DNA from: Alphaproteobacteria bacterium
GTDB taxonomy: Bacteria > Pseudomonadota > Alphaproteobacteria > G02398745 > G023898745
Assembly: GCA_023898745.1 (NCBI GenBank)
Contig: CP060237.1
Coordinates: 620,001 to 684,000 of the forward strand
Length of the DNA: 64,000 nt
Reading direction: 5' to 3'
The position numbers and the translations under genes were made by a program. How positions within the stretch are numbered: position 1 is the first letter of the stretch; every line of letters starts with the position of its first letter. Positions 27,725-35,724 of the stretch are shown here, piece after piece. The notes below the pieces were generated by a model. The model saw only the letters and a program-made list of their open reading frames with translations, was not told the origin of the DNA and ran no database searches.

Positions 27725-28429
27725 TTATAACGTTAACCCCTTCAGCGCTGCAGTTTCGGCTCTCAAAATATTTTCATGCAGCTTAATACCTGTTGTATAT
27801 ATACGCAGCATTTGAATTTCCTCTTTTGAGAAGCCGCCTTCTGGGCCTATGATAATGCCATATTCTTTATTTGAAGTTGTATTTTGCCCTTCAAAATCTC
27901 CGAAGAACCAAGGAATACAGAGAGTGTTGTCATGGCGAGCGCTCGCAGAGCACGCAGCCATCCATTTTGGATCACCACGGTCTGCGTTGCAGACCTCGTG
28001 ATGACGACCTACACTTTCGATGAAGTGTTTTAAAGTTTGTAAAGGCGCAAGCGCCGGAATATCCATCCGCCCGCATTGTTCAACACTTTCAGTGATAATT
28101 TTCTCATAACGCTCATGTTTAAAATGTGAAAACTGACAGTGTTGAGATGTGAGAGGGTAGAGGTGTGTAGCTCCAAGTTCTACAGCTTTTTCAATTAAAA
28201 AACTAAGGCGATTGGGTTTAATTAAGACAAAGGCGAGTGCTTTAGTAGGAGGTGTTTGAAATTCTCTCATTTTTCGACCACATATATATGTTTCCATCTC
28301 CATTTCAAATTCGCCCGTTTCGTTAAATACACGAAAGATATCTCCTTTTTTAAGGCGCATGACATTTTTGAGATAATGTTTTTGTTCTTTGGAGAGGGTA
28401 AGGAGGTCTTTTGCATAAATTCGAATCAT
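27725..28429 (-). CDS. rsmE: 16S rRNA (uracil-1498-N3)-methyltransferase RsmE, with repeat-derived insertion
   Basis: 234 residues. The PUA-like N-terminus LSKEQKHYLKNVMRLKKGDIFRVFNETGEFE and the SPOUT domain with IEKAVELGATHLYPL, ERYEKIITESVEQCGRMDIPAL and the SAM-knot GIIIGPEGGFSKEEI...LRAETAAL are all present. Residues about 141-168 (around RHHEVCNADRGDPKWMAAC) are a translated family 1 palindromic repeat between the conserved SPOUT segments. It sits before the trefoil knot, in a surface region, so the enzyme may tolerate it. ATG at 28429. Confidence 0.93.
   Translation of the reverse strand: MIRIYAKDLLTLSKEQKHYLKNVMRLKKGDIFRVFNETGEFEMEMETYICGRKMREFQTPPTKALAFVLIKPNRLSFLIEKAVELGATHLYPLTSQHCQFSHFKHERYEKIITESVEQCGRMDIPALAPLQTLKHFIESVGRHHEVCNADRGDPKWMAACSASARHDNTLCIPWFFGDFEGQNTTSNKEYGIIIGPEGGFSKEEIQMLRIYTTGIKLHENILRAETAALKGLTL
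27928..28006. repeat. Palindromic repeat family 1, copy 11, inside rsmE
   Basis: TGTCATGGCGAGCGCTCGC to GACCTCGTGATGACG, with core GCCATCCATTTTGGATCACCACGG. Translated in frame on the minus strand. Confidence 0.87.
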
Positions 28430-28441
28430 GTTTTCTCTATA

Positions 28442-28491
28442 ATCCTGAGTTGAAGGCGAAGAATCTTCTTTAAGCTACACTCAGAATGATG
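28442..28491. repeat. Palindromic repeat family 2-like
   Basis: ATCCTGAGTTGAAGGCGAAG to CTACACTCAGAATGAT. Short form between the divergent rsmE and secE. Confidence 0.5.
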
Positions 28492-28593
28492 TCTAATTGA
28501 TTATTTTGCTTAATGTACACATCGGCTTTTTCAATGTCAAATTATCTTGGAAAAATTTCTTGCTCTTTTAAATCTTTTGTTGCAAACTGAACA

Positions 28594-28599
28594 TATAAT
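28594..28599 (+). promoter_or_regulatory. Possible -10 box for the secE-nusG-rpl-rpoBC operon
   Basis: A perfect TATAAT 20 bp before the secE start, in an AT-rich stretch. No convincing -35 at 16-18 bp. Confidence 0.3.
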
Positions 28600-28618
28600 A
28601 TTGCGAGCTTTTTGACTA

Positions 28619-28801
28619 TTGAATATTAAATCTTTTATCAGCGGTGTGCAAAAGGAATTCAACAGGATCTCATGGCCCACAGTGCAAGAAACGAAAATCA
28701 CAACAATTGTTGTTGTGATTTTGTCTTTTATTATGGGTCTTTATTTTATGCTTGTTGATCGCATTATTATTAAGATGTTGACTTTGATATTGGGCGTGTG
28801 A
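28619..28801 (+). CDS. secE: Preprotein translocase subunit SecE
   Basis: 60 residues from a TTG at 28619 (MNIKSFISGVQKEFNRISWPTVQE when read as Met). The amphipathic SecE motif EFNRISWPTVQETKITTIVVVI is clear, followed by one membrane helix. SecE stabilises the SecYEG channel. The TTG start is the only one that keeps the conserved N-terminus. First gene of the large secE-rpoC operon, it overlaps nusG by one base. Confidence 0.95.
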   Translation: MNIKSFISGVQKEFNRISWPTVQETKITTIVVVILSFIMGLYFMLVDRIIIKMLTLILGV

Positions 28802-29340
28802 TGTCGGATTTTAAGTGGTATGCAGTTCATATTTATTCAGGCTTCGAAGAGAAGCTTATAGAAGAGATATGGGCCAATGCTAAGAAAGCGAAACTGGATA
28901 AATATATTAAAGAAATATATGTGCCAAAAGAGAAGATTGCACGTGTTGTAAGAGGGAAAAAGGTGAGTAAAGAGCGTAGTTCTTTTTCAGGCTATATCTT
29001 TATTAAAGCTGTCCTCATAGACCACCTTCATAACTTAATCAAAAATACAGAGAGAGTCGTAGATTTCTTATCAACGGCTTCAAATGTTCCAATTGTGGTC
29101 TCTGAGGCAGAGATTACAAAAATCAAAGCAAAATCAGAAGAAAGCTTAACAAAAGAGGATGTTGATACATTTGAATTAGGTGAACTGATTAAGATGACGG
29201 ATGGTGCGTTTTCTGGCTTCAATGGTGTAATCAAGGAAGTTTTAGAAGATGGGCATAAGTTCAAAATTGAAGTCACGATATTTGGAAGGCCGGTTATGAT
29301 CGATCTTGCCAAAGAATCTGTTCAAAAAGTAAGTGCATAG
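28801..29340 (+). CDS. nusG: Transcription termination/antitermination factor NusG
   Basis: 179 residues. The NGN domain starts SDFKWYAVHIYSGFEEKLIEEI and has EIYVPKEKI and FSGYIFIKA. The C-terminal KOW domain has LGELIKMTDGAFSGFNGVIKEV. It links RNA polymerase to Rho and ribosomes. The ATG at 28801 overlaps the secE stop; a GTG one codon earlier is possible but not needed. Confidence 0.97.
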   Translation: MSDFKWYAVHIYSGFEEKLIEEIWANAKKAKLDKYIKEIYVPKEKIARVVRGKKVSKERSSFSGYIFIKAVLIDHLHNLIKNTERVVDFLSTASNVPIVVSEAEITKIKAKSEESLTKEDVDTFELGELIKMTDGAFSGFNGVIKEVLEDGHKFKIEVTIFGRPVMIDLAKESVQKVSA

Positions 29341-29349
29341 GGGGTTTTT

Positions 29350-29787
29350 ATGGCAGTAAAGAAAAAAGTTGCAGGCATGGCGCAACTTCAAGTTGAAGCA
29401 GGCAAAGCAACGCCTGCAGGAAAGTTAGGACAAAGCTTAGGTCCTAAAGGTATTAATATTATGGAGTTTTGTAAGGCATTTAATGCAAAAACCCAGAAAT
29501 TAGAACCAGGAACGCCTGTTCCAGTTGTGATGACGATTTACGCAGATCGTTCATTTGATTTCATCACAAAGACACCTCCAAATTCTTACTATATTAAACA
29601 ATACGCAAAGATCAAGAAAGGCTCAAGCGCGCCTGGGAGAGATATGATTGGAACAATTTCAGCAAGCGCATTAAAAGAAATTGCGGCAATTAAGCTTGAA
29701 GACACAAACGCAAACGATCTAGATGCGGTTGTAAAGATGTTAGAAGGCTCAGCTCGTTCTATGGGCTTGAATGTGACGGAAGGATAA
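29350..29787 (+). CDS. rplK: 50S ribosomal protein L11
   Basis: 145 residues, usual length. VAGMAQLQVEAGKATPAGKLGQSLGPKGINIMEFCKAFNAKT at the start is split by the conserved Pro hinge, with TFITKTPPNSYYIK-like FDFITKTPPNSYYIKQ later. L11 forms the GTPase-associated centre with 23S rRNA. Standard position after nusG with a good SD (GGGGGTTTTT region) 9 bp after the nusG stop. Confidence 0.97.
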   Translation: MAVKKKVAGMAQLQVEAGKATPAGKLGQSLGPKGINIMEFCKAFNAKTQKLEPGTPVPVVMTIYADRSFDFITKTPPNSYYIKQYAKIKKGSSAPGRDMIGTISASALKEIAAIKLEDTNANDLDAVVKMLEGSARSMGLNVTEG

Positions 29788-29791
29788 GATT

Positions 29792-30463
29792 ATGAGCAAA
29801 AGATTAAAAGGTATAAACGAAAAAGTTGATCGTACAAAAACTTATGCTGTAGAGGATGCTGTAAAAGTTTTAAAAGATAACGCAAAAGCAAAATTTGATG
29901 AATCTATAGATATTGCTATCAATCTGAATATTGAAACGGCAAAAACAGATCAAAACGTGAGAGGTAGTGTTGTATTACCAAATGGTACAGGTCGAAAAAC
30001 GGTTGTTGCTGTGATTGCGCGTGATGAAAAAGCGAAAGAAGCAAAAGCAGCGGGCGCGGATATTATAGGCGCTGAAGATTTGATTGAAAAAATTAAAAAA
30101 GGCGACATCGGGTTTGATGCCTGCGTTGCAACGCCTGATATGATGGGTCTTCTTGGTCAAGTTGCGAAAGTTCTAGGTCCAAAGGGTTTGATGCCAAATC
30201 CAAAACTTGGAACTGTAACATTAAATGTTGAAGATATTGTGAAGTCTTTAAAAGCGGGCCGTGTGAACTATAAGAATGACAAAGGTGGTGTTGTTCACGC
30301 TATCGTTGGAAAGTCTAGTTTTGATACAGAGAAACTTGCAGAAAATATCAAAGTATTTATTGAAAATATCAGCGATGCAAGACCATCAGGTGCAAAAGGA
30401 AAATTTATTAAGAGTATACATTTATCAACAACACAGGGGGTATCTCTTATGTTAGAGGCATAA
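29792..30463 (+). CDS. rplA: 50S ribosomal protein L1
   Basis: 223 residues. Typical L1 signatures GTGRKTVVAVIARDEKAKEAKAAGAD, DIGFDACVATPDMMGLLGQVAKVLGPKGLMPNPKLGTVT (seen in segments) and NYKNDKGGVVHAIVGK are present. L1 forms the E-site stalk and represses its own operon in many bacteria. Four bp after rplK. Confidence 0.97.
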   Translation: MSKRLKGINEKVDRTKTYAVEDAVKVLKDNAKAKFDESIDIAINLNIETAKTDQNVRGSVVLPNGTGRKTVVAVIARDEKAKEAKAAGADIIGAEDLIEKIKKGDIGFDACVATPDMMGLLGQVAKVLGPKGLMPNPKLGTVTLNVEDIVKSLKAGRVNYKNDKGGVVHAIVGKSSFDTEKLAENIKVFIENISDARPSGAKGKFIKSIHLSTTQGVSLMLEA

Positions 30464-30572
30464 CCGAATTACCGAGGGGCTTATGTCTGTCGGAGACTGC
30501 TGATTCTTCTGAGGAAGTTTAATTGACGCATGATGTGTCAGTCAGCATAGATAACAAATTAAGGAGAAAATA
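30464..30572 (+). promoter_or_regulatory. Ribosomal protein L10 leader region
   Basis: 109 bp between rplA and rplJ, where bacteria carry the L10(L12)4-binding leader RNA. It contains GTCTGTCGGAGACTGC and a second hairpin TTGACGCATGATGTGTCAG, followed by AAGGAG before the rplJ ATG. Position and stem-loops fit, but I could not check it against a covariance model. Confidence 0.6.
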
Positions 30573-31076
30573 ATGAATAGAGCAGAAAAAGAAACGCTCG
30601 TTACATCATTAAGAGAATCTTTAAGTAGCAAAGACTTTATGGCTGTTGTAAAAAACAACGGTTTGACGGTTGCAGACCTTACAAAACTCCGAAAGGAAGT
30701 GGGTAATCTTGAGGGTGCAACTTATAGAGTTGTGAAAAACACTCTCATGAAGCTTGTGGTTAAAGATACGGATATGGCAGGATTGAGCGAATCTTTTGTT
30801 GGGCCAACTGCCTTTGCGTCCAGTGATGATTACATCGGGCTTGCAAAAGTTTTGGTTGAATTTGCGCAGTCAAATGAAAAGTTAGTTGTTCAAGCAGCTG
30901 CTTTACAAGGTAAAATTTTGAGCAATAAAGATGTGGTTGAGCTGTCTAAACTTCCAACATACAAGGAAGCTATGGCTCAAGTTGTGGCAATGCTACGAGC
31001 ACCAGCTATGGAACTACACAGGGTAATAGACCTAATTGGAAAACAAGAATCTGAACAAGAAGAGAAAGGGGCATAA
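30573..31076 (+). CDS. rplJ: 50S ribosomal protein L10
   Basis: 167 residues. MNRAEKETLVTSLRESLS and VADLTKLRKEVGNLEGATYRVVKNTLMKL match L10; the C-terminal helix that binds L7/L12 dimers is present (AMLRAPAMELHRVIDLIGKQESEQEE region). It anchors the L7/L12 stalk. Strong SD AAGGAG. Confidence 0.97.
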   Translation: MNRAEKETLVTSLRESLSSKDFMAVVKNNGLTVADLTKLRKEVGNLEGATYRVVKNTLMKLVVKDTDMAGLSESFVGPTAFASSDDYIGLAKVLVEFAQSNEKLVVQAAALQGKILSNKDVVELSKLPTYKEAMAQVVAMLRAPAMELHRVIDLIGKQESEQEEKGA

Positions 31077-31077
31077 A

Positions 31078-31455
31078 ATGTCAAAAATAGAAAAATTAGC
31101 TGAAGAAATCAAAGGATTGAGCGTTTTAGAAGCTGTAGAGCTTGCGAAGAAAATCAAAGAAGATTTGAATCTTCCAGATGCAGCGCCTGTAATGATGATG
31201 GCTGGTGGAGCAGCTGGCGGAGCTGGTGCAGCAGAAGAGAAAGATGAAGTAACTGTTGAACTAACAGAAGTTCCAGCAGATAAGAAAATTGCTGTATTGA
31301 AGCAAATCCGTGAAATTCTTGGACTTGGTCTTGCTGATGCAAAAGCTTTCGTTGAATCTACGCCAAAAGTTGTGAAAGAAGAAGTTGCAAAGAACGAAGC
31401 AGAAGAGCTTAAGAAGAAATTAGAGGAAGCTGGAGCAAAAGTAACTCTTAAATAA
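31078..31455 (+). CDS. rplL: 50S ribosomal protein L7/L12
   Basis: 125 residues from ATG 31078 (MSKIEKLAEEIKGLSVLEAVEL), one base after the rplJ stop. The N-terminal dimerisation helices, the Ala/Gly hinge (MMAGGAAGGAGAAEEKDE) and the C-terminal factor-binding domain (KKIAVLKQIREILGLGLADAKAFVE) are all normal. Confidence 0.97.
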   Translation: MSKIEKLAEEIKGLSVLEAVELAKKIKEDLNLPDAAPVMMMAGGAAGGAGAAEEKDEVTVELTEVPADKKIAVLKQIREILGLGLADAKAFVESTPKVVKEEVAKNEAEELKKKLEEAGAKVTLK

Positions 31456-31494
31456 TTTCTTTATTAATCAACGTTGAAAGAGTAGGGGCAGTTC

Positions 31495-34400
31495 ATGGGC
31501 AATTATAATAAAAATTATCGATGCGAGTTTGGTAAAGTTAAAGAAGTAGAAGAGCTTCCAAACTTGATCGCTTTGCAAAAGCAATCATATGAAAGTTTTT
31601 TGCAGTCTGAAGTTCCCAATGATCAAAAGGCGCGTCAAGGTTTGCACGATATCTTTTTGGAGATTTTTCCCGTAAAAGATTTGTCCGGAAAGGCGCAATT
31701 AGAGTATCACGGTTACCATCTTGAAACACCTAAGTTTTCTGAGGACGAATGTCGATATAAGGGTTTAACGTATTCAGCATCATTGAAGCTGATTTTGCGT
31801 TTGATTGTATGGGAATTTGATCAGGAGACAGGTGCAAAAAACATCAAAGATATTAAAGAACAAGATGTTTATATGGGTGAAATTCCTTTGATGACAGATC
31901 GAGGAACGTTCATTATTAATGGAATTGAGCGTGTTATTGTGTCCCAAATGCACCGTTCACCAGGTGTGTTCTTTGATCACGACTTTGGTCGTTCTCATGT
32001 ATCTGGAAAATACTTGTTTGCTGCAAGAATTGTCCCATATCGCGGTTCTTGGTTTGACTTTGAATTTGATTTTAAAGATATCATTCATGTTCGAATCGAT
32101 CGTCGCAAAAAAATCTCCCTTGCAACGTTTTTGTTTTGCTTCCCAAGGTTTGAATCAGATGAAGTTGAGCAGTTAAAAAAGATTAAAACATATTCACACA
32201 ACGGCCTAACGGTTTCTGAAATTCTTAGTAAATTCTATGAGCTTATGGAATTTGAGAAAAAAGGCAAAGATTGGGTTGTAGAGTTTGATGAGAATCTTTT
32301 TAAGGGGTATCAATCCAAAATAGATATTTTGGATGCTGAGTCAAAAGAGGTTCTTGTTCCAGCAAATACGAGGATTACACCAAGAATGATTTCTCAACTT
32401 TCTAAAAAAGGTGTCAAAGAGGTTGTTGTTGATCTTGATTTTCTAAAAAATAAATATTTAGCTTTTGATTTTATTGATGAAAAAACAGGAGAGATCTTGC
32501 TTGAAACAGGTTCTGAAATTACAGATGAAGTATTTGAATTTCTTCAAGAGAGCAAAGTAAAAAAAGTTACGATTTTCAAAATTGATACGTTGAATATTGG
32601 TCCATATATTGTAAAAACATTTATGGCAGATAAGGTTTCCAATAGAGAAGAGGCGTTGATTGATTTAGCAAGAAATCTAAGACCAGGCGAGCCACCAACC
32701 TTGGAGAGCGGAGAGTTAATCTTCAAATCGTTGTTTTCTGATATTGAGCGTTATGACTTATCAGCTGTCGGTCGTGTGAAGCTTAATACAAGACTAGGTT
32801 TAGAGACAAGTGATGATGTTCGAACATTAAGATCAGAGGACATTTTTGCAATTTTGAAAAAGTTACTAGAAATTAAAGATGGTTTTGACGATGTTGATGA
32901 TATAGACAACTTGAGCAACCGTCGTGTAAGAGCGGTAGGTGAATTGATTGAAAATCAATACCGTATGGGTATCTTGAGACTAGAAAAGAGTATTAAAGAA
33001 AGAATAGCGGCGCCTGATATTGATGTGCTAATGCCTCACGATTTGGTGAATGCAAAAACGCTTGTATCCTTGTTGAGAGAGTTTTTTGGAACGTCTCAAT
33101 TGTCTCAATTTATGGATCAAACAAACCCGTTGTCTGAAGTTGCCCATAAAAGAAGATTGTCTGCATTGGGTCCAGGTGGTATCCAGCGTGAACGTGCTGT
33201 ATTCGAAGTTCGTGACGTTCATCCAACACACTATGGAAGAATCTGTCCTGTAGAAACGCCTGAAGGTCCAAACATTGGTTTGATTAACTCTTTAGCATCT
33301 TATGCGCGCATCAATAAATACGGTTTTATTGAAACCCCTTACAGAAAAGTTGAAAACGGCAAGGTGACGGATCAGGTTGATTACTTAACAGCAACGCAAG
33401 AAGCGCATTACATTATTGCACACGCCAATATTGAAGTTGAGGCGGATGGATCCATTAAAGAGAAGTTTGTTGTAGCCAGCAAGAATGGTGAATATCAAAC
33501 ATTTAGCAGAGATGAGGTGTCTTATATCGACGTTTCATCCAAGCAGATGGTTTCAATTGCTGCATCGCTGATTCCATTTTTGGAAAACGACGACGCAAAC
33601 CGTGCATTGATGGGATCAAACATGCAACGCCAAGCTGTTCCTTTGATTAAGGCGGAAGCGCCGTTTGTTGGAACGGGTATGGAGCGTGTGGTAGCAAAAG
33701 ACTCAGGCGCTATGGTGTTGGCAAAGCGACCAGGGTTCGTTGAGCAAGTTGACTCTAAGCGTGTTGTGGTTCGTGTAGTTGAAAGCGAGTCCGAAGAAGC
33801 GCCTGTTGTAGGTGTTGATATTTACAACATGAAAAAATTCGAGCGTTCTAATATGGGCACGTGTTTAAATCAAGCTCCACTTGTTCAATTAGGTCAGTTT
33901 TTAAAAGCTGGCGATATTATTGCAGACGGCACTTCCACAGATGGCGGAGAGTTGGCGCTAGGTCGTAACATTCGTGTGGCTTTCATGTCTTGGAACGGAT
34001 TTAACTTTGAGGACTCTATCGTTATTTCTGAAGAAGTGAGTCGTAAAGATGTATTTACATCTGTACATATCGAAGAATTTGAGGTTGTGGCGCGTGATAC
34101 AAAATTAGGACCAGAAGAAATTACGCGAGATATTCCAAATGTTTCGGAAGAGATGTTAAAACATTTAGATGAGTCAGGTATTGTGTCTATTGGTGCGACT
34201 GTAAAACCAGGTGATATCTTGGTTGGAAAGGTTATGCCAAAAGGCGAAATTATTCTGAGTCCAGAAGAAAAGTTATTGAGAGCGATTTTTGGAGAAAAAG
34301 CATCTGATGTAAAAGATTCCTCATTGAGAGTACCATCTGGTATTCAAGGAACAGTGCTTGATGTGCGAGTCTTTTCAAGACGTGGTTTGCAAAAAGATGA

Positions 34401-35709
34401 ACGCTCTATTTTAATCGAGCGTCAAATTATTGATAAAGCAAAGAGTGACTTGGATGATGGAACAAAGATTTTTGAAAAAAGTTACAAAAAGTCCCTACAT
34501 GAAATGTTGATTGGTGAAGAAGTTGCATCAGGTCCAAAAGGCGTAAAAGCAAAAGATCAAGTTACGGAAGCGTTGTTGGAAAATGTTTCTTGGAGACATT
34601 GGAATGAAATTAAAATTACCAATAAAAAGCAACAAAAGAATATTGATCGTCTAACAGAAAGTTTTAATGAATCTATTGCGCGTTTGAAAAAAGAGTTTGA
34701 AGAGCGCATGGAAAAAATTAGCTTAGGAGATGATTTAGCTCCGGGTGTATTAAAAGTTGTAAAGGTTTTCATTGCGGTGAAGAGAAAGCTACAACCTGGA
34801 GATAAGATGGCTGGGCGTCACGGAAACAAAGGTGTTGTATCGACCGTTGTTCCTGTGGAAGATATGCCGTTTATGAAAGATGGAACGACCATCGATCTAA
34901 TTTTAAATCCTTTAGGTGTTCCATCTCGTATGAACGTGGGGCAAGTTTTGGAGACGCATTTAGGATCTGCAGCTAAAGGAATCGGTGAGCAAATTGATAA
35001 GCAATTGCGTGTTGCGCGCGCTGAGGCAAAGGCGCAAAAAGATGCGGTTGGAAAATTGCGAGAGATTTTGAAAGCAACCTATGAACGTAACAAAAACCAT
35101 GATGTGGATGTTGATAAGATGAAGGATAATGAGATTCTTGATCTTGCAGAGTCTATGAGAAATGGCGTGAAGTTTTCTTGCCCCGTATTTGAAGGACCTA
35201 AAGAGTCAGAAATTAACCGTTTGCTTGAGTTAGCAAATGTTCCAACATCTGGACAAGTTCAATTGTTTGATGGGCGTACAGGTATGCCAGCGGATCGCAA
35301 GACAACAGTTGGTTACATGTATATGCTCAAGTTGCACCACTTGGTAGATGATAAGATGCACGCAAGGTCTATTGGTCCGTATAGCTTAGTAACGCAACAA
35401 CCTTTAGGTGGTAAAGCGCAACAAGGTGGACAACGTTTTGGTGAAATGGAAGTTTGGGCACTTGAAGCTTACGGTGCAGCTTATACTTTGAGAGAAATGT
35501 TAACTGTTAAGTCAGATGACGTAACAGGAAGAATGGAAGCTTATGATTCAATTATTCGCGATGATTATGAAATGAAGAGCTATGAACCTGAATCGTTTAG
35601 AGTATTGGATAAGGAAATTCGATCATTAGGTTGTGTTATGGAGAAAAAGAAGAGTAGTGATATTGCAGAAGAGGCGTTAGAAGTAACAACAGGGTTGAAG
35701 GTTTCTTAA
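31495..35709 (+). CDS. rpoB: DNA-directed RNA polymerase subunit beta
   Basis: 1404 residues, normal for the class. The rifampicin region reads FGTSQLSQFMDQTNPLSEVAHKRRLSALGPGG in pieces around residues 522-553, with the wild-type Asp, His and Ser positions. YGRICPVETPEGPNIGLI, SWNGFNFEDSIVISE and the C-terminal DDKMHARSIGPYSLVTQQPLGGKAQ are all present. No inserts from the palindromic repeats. Part of the secE-rpoC operon, 15 bp before rpoC. Confidence 0.98.
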   Translation: MGNYNKNYRCEFGKVKEVEELPNLIALQKQSYESFLQSEVPNDQKARQGLHDIFLEIFPVKDLSGKAQLEYHGYHLETPKFSEDECRYKGLTYSASLKLILRLIVWEFDQETGAKNIKDIKEQDVYMGEIPLMTDRGTFIINGIERVIVSQMHRSPGVFFDHDFGRSHVSGKYLFAARIVPYRGSWFDFEFDFKDIIHVRIDRRKKISLATFLFCFPRFESDEVEQLKKIKTYSHNGLTVSEILSKFYELMEFEKKGKDWVVEFDENLFKGYQSKIDILDAESKEVLVPANTRITPRMISQLSKKGVKEVVVDLDFLKNKYLAFDFIDEKTGEILLETGSEITDEVFEFLQESKVKKVTIFKIDTLNIGPYIVKTFMADKVSNREEALIDLARNLRPGEPPTLESGELIFKSLFSDIERYDLSAVGRVKLNTRLGLETSDDVRTLRSEDIFAILKKLLEIKDGFDDVDDIDNLSNRRVRAVGELIENQYRMGILRLEKSIKERIAAPDIDVLMPHDLVNAKTLVSLLREFFGTSQLSQFMDQTNPLSEVAHKRRLSALGPGGIQRERAVFEVRDVHPTHYGRICPVETPEGPNIGLINSLASYARINKYGFIETPYRKVENGKVTDQVDYLTATQEAHYIIAHANIEVEADGSIKEKFVVASKNGEYQTFSRDEVSYIDVSSKQMVSIAASLIPFLENDDANRALMGSNMQRQAVPLIKAEAPFVGTGMERVVAKDSGAMVLAKRPGFVEQVDSKRVVVRVVESESEEAPVVGVDIYNMKKFERSNMGTCLNQAPLVQLGQFLKAGDIIADGTSTDGGELALGRNIRVAFMSWNGFNFEDSIVISEEVSRKDVFTSVHIEEFEVVARDTKLGPEEITRDIPNVSEEMLKHLDESGIVSIGATVKPGDILVGKVMPKGEIILSPEEKLLRAIFGEKASDVKDSSLRVPSGIQGTVLDVRVFSRRGLQKDERSILIERQIIDKAKSDLDDGTKIFEKSYKKSLHEMLIGEEVASGPKGVKAKDQVTEALLENVSWRHWNEIKITNKKQQKNIDRLTESFNESIARLKKEFEERMEKISLGDDLAPGVLKVVKVFIAVKRKLQPGDKMAGRHGNKGVVSTVVPVEDMPFMKDGTTIDLILNPLGVPSRMNVGQVLETHLGSAAKGIGEQIDKQLRVARAEAKAQKDAVGKLREILKATYERNKNHDVDVDKMKDNEILDLAESMRNGVKFSCPVFEGPKESEINRLLELANVPTSGQVQLFDGRTGMPADRKTTVGYMYMLKLHHLVDDKMHARSIGPYSLVTQQPLGGKAQQGGQRFGEMEVWALEAYGAAYTLREMLTVKSDDVTGRMEAYDSIIRDDYEMKSYEPESFRVLDKEIRSLGCVMEKKKSSDIAEEALEVTTGLKVS

Positions 35710-35724
35710 AGAGAGGGGAATGGT

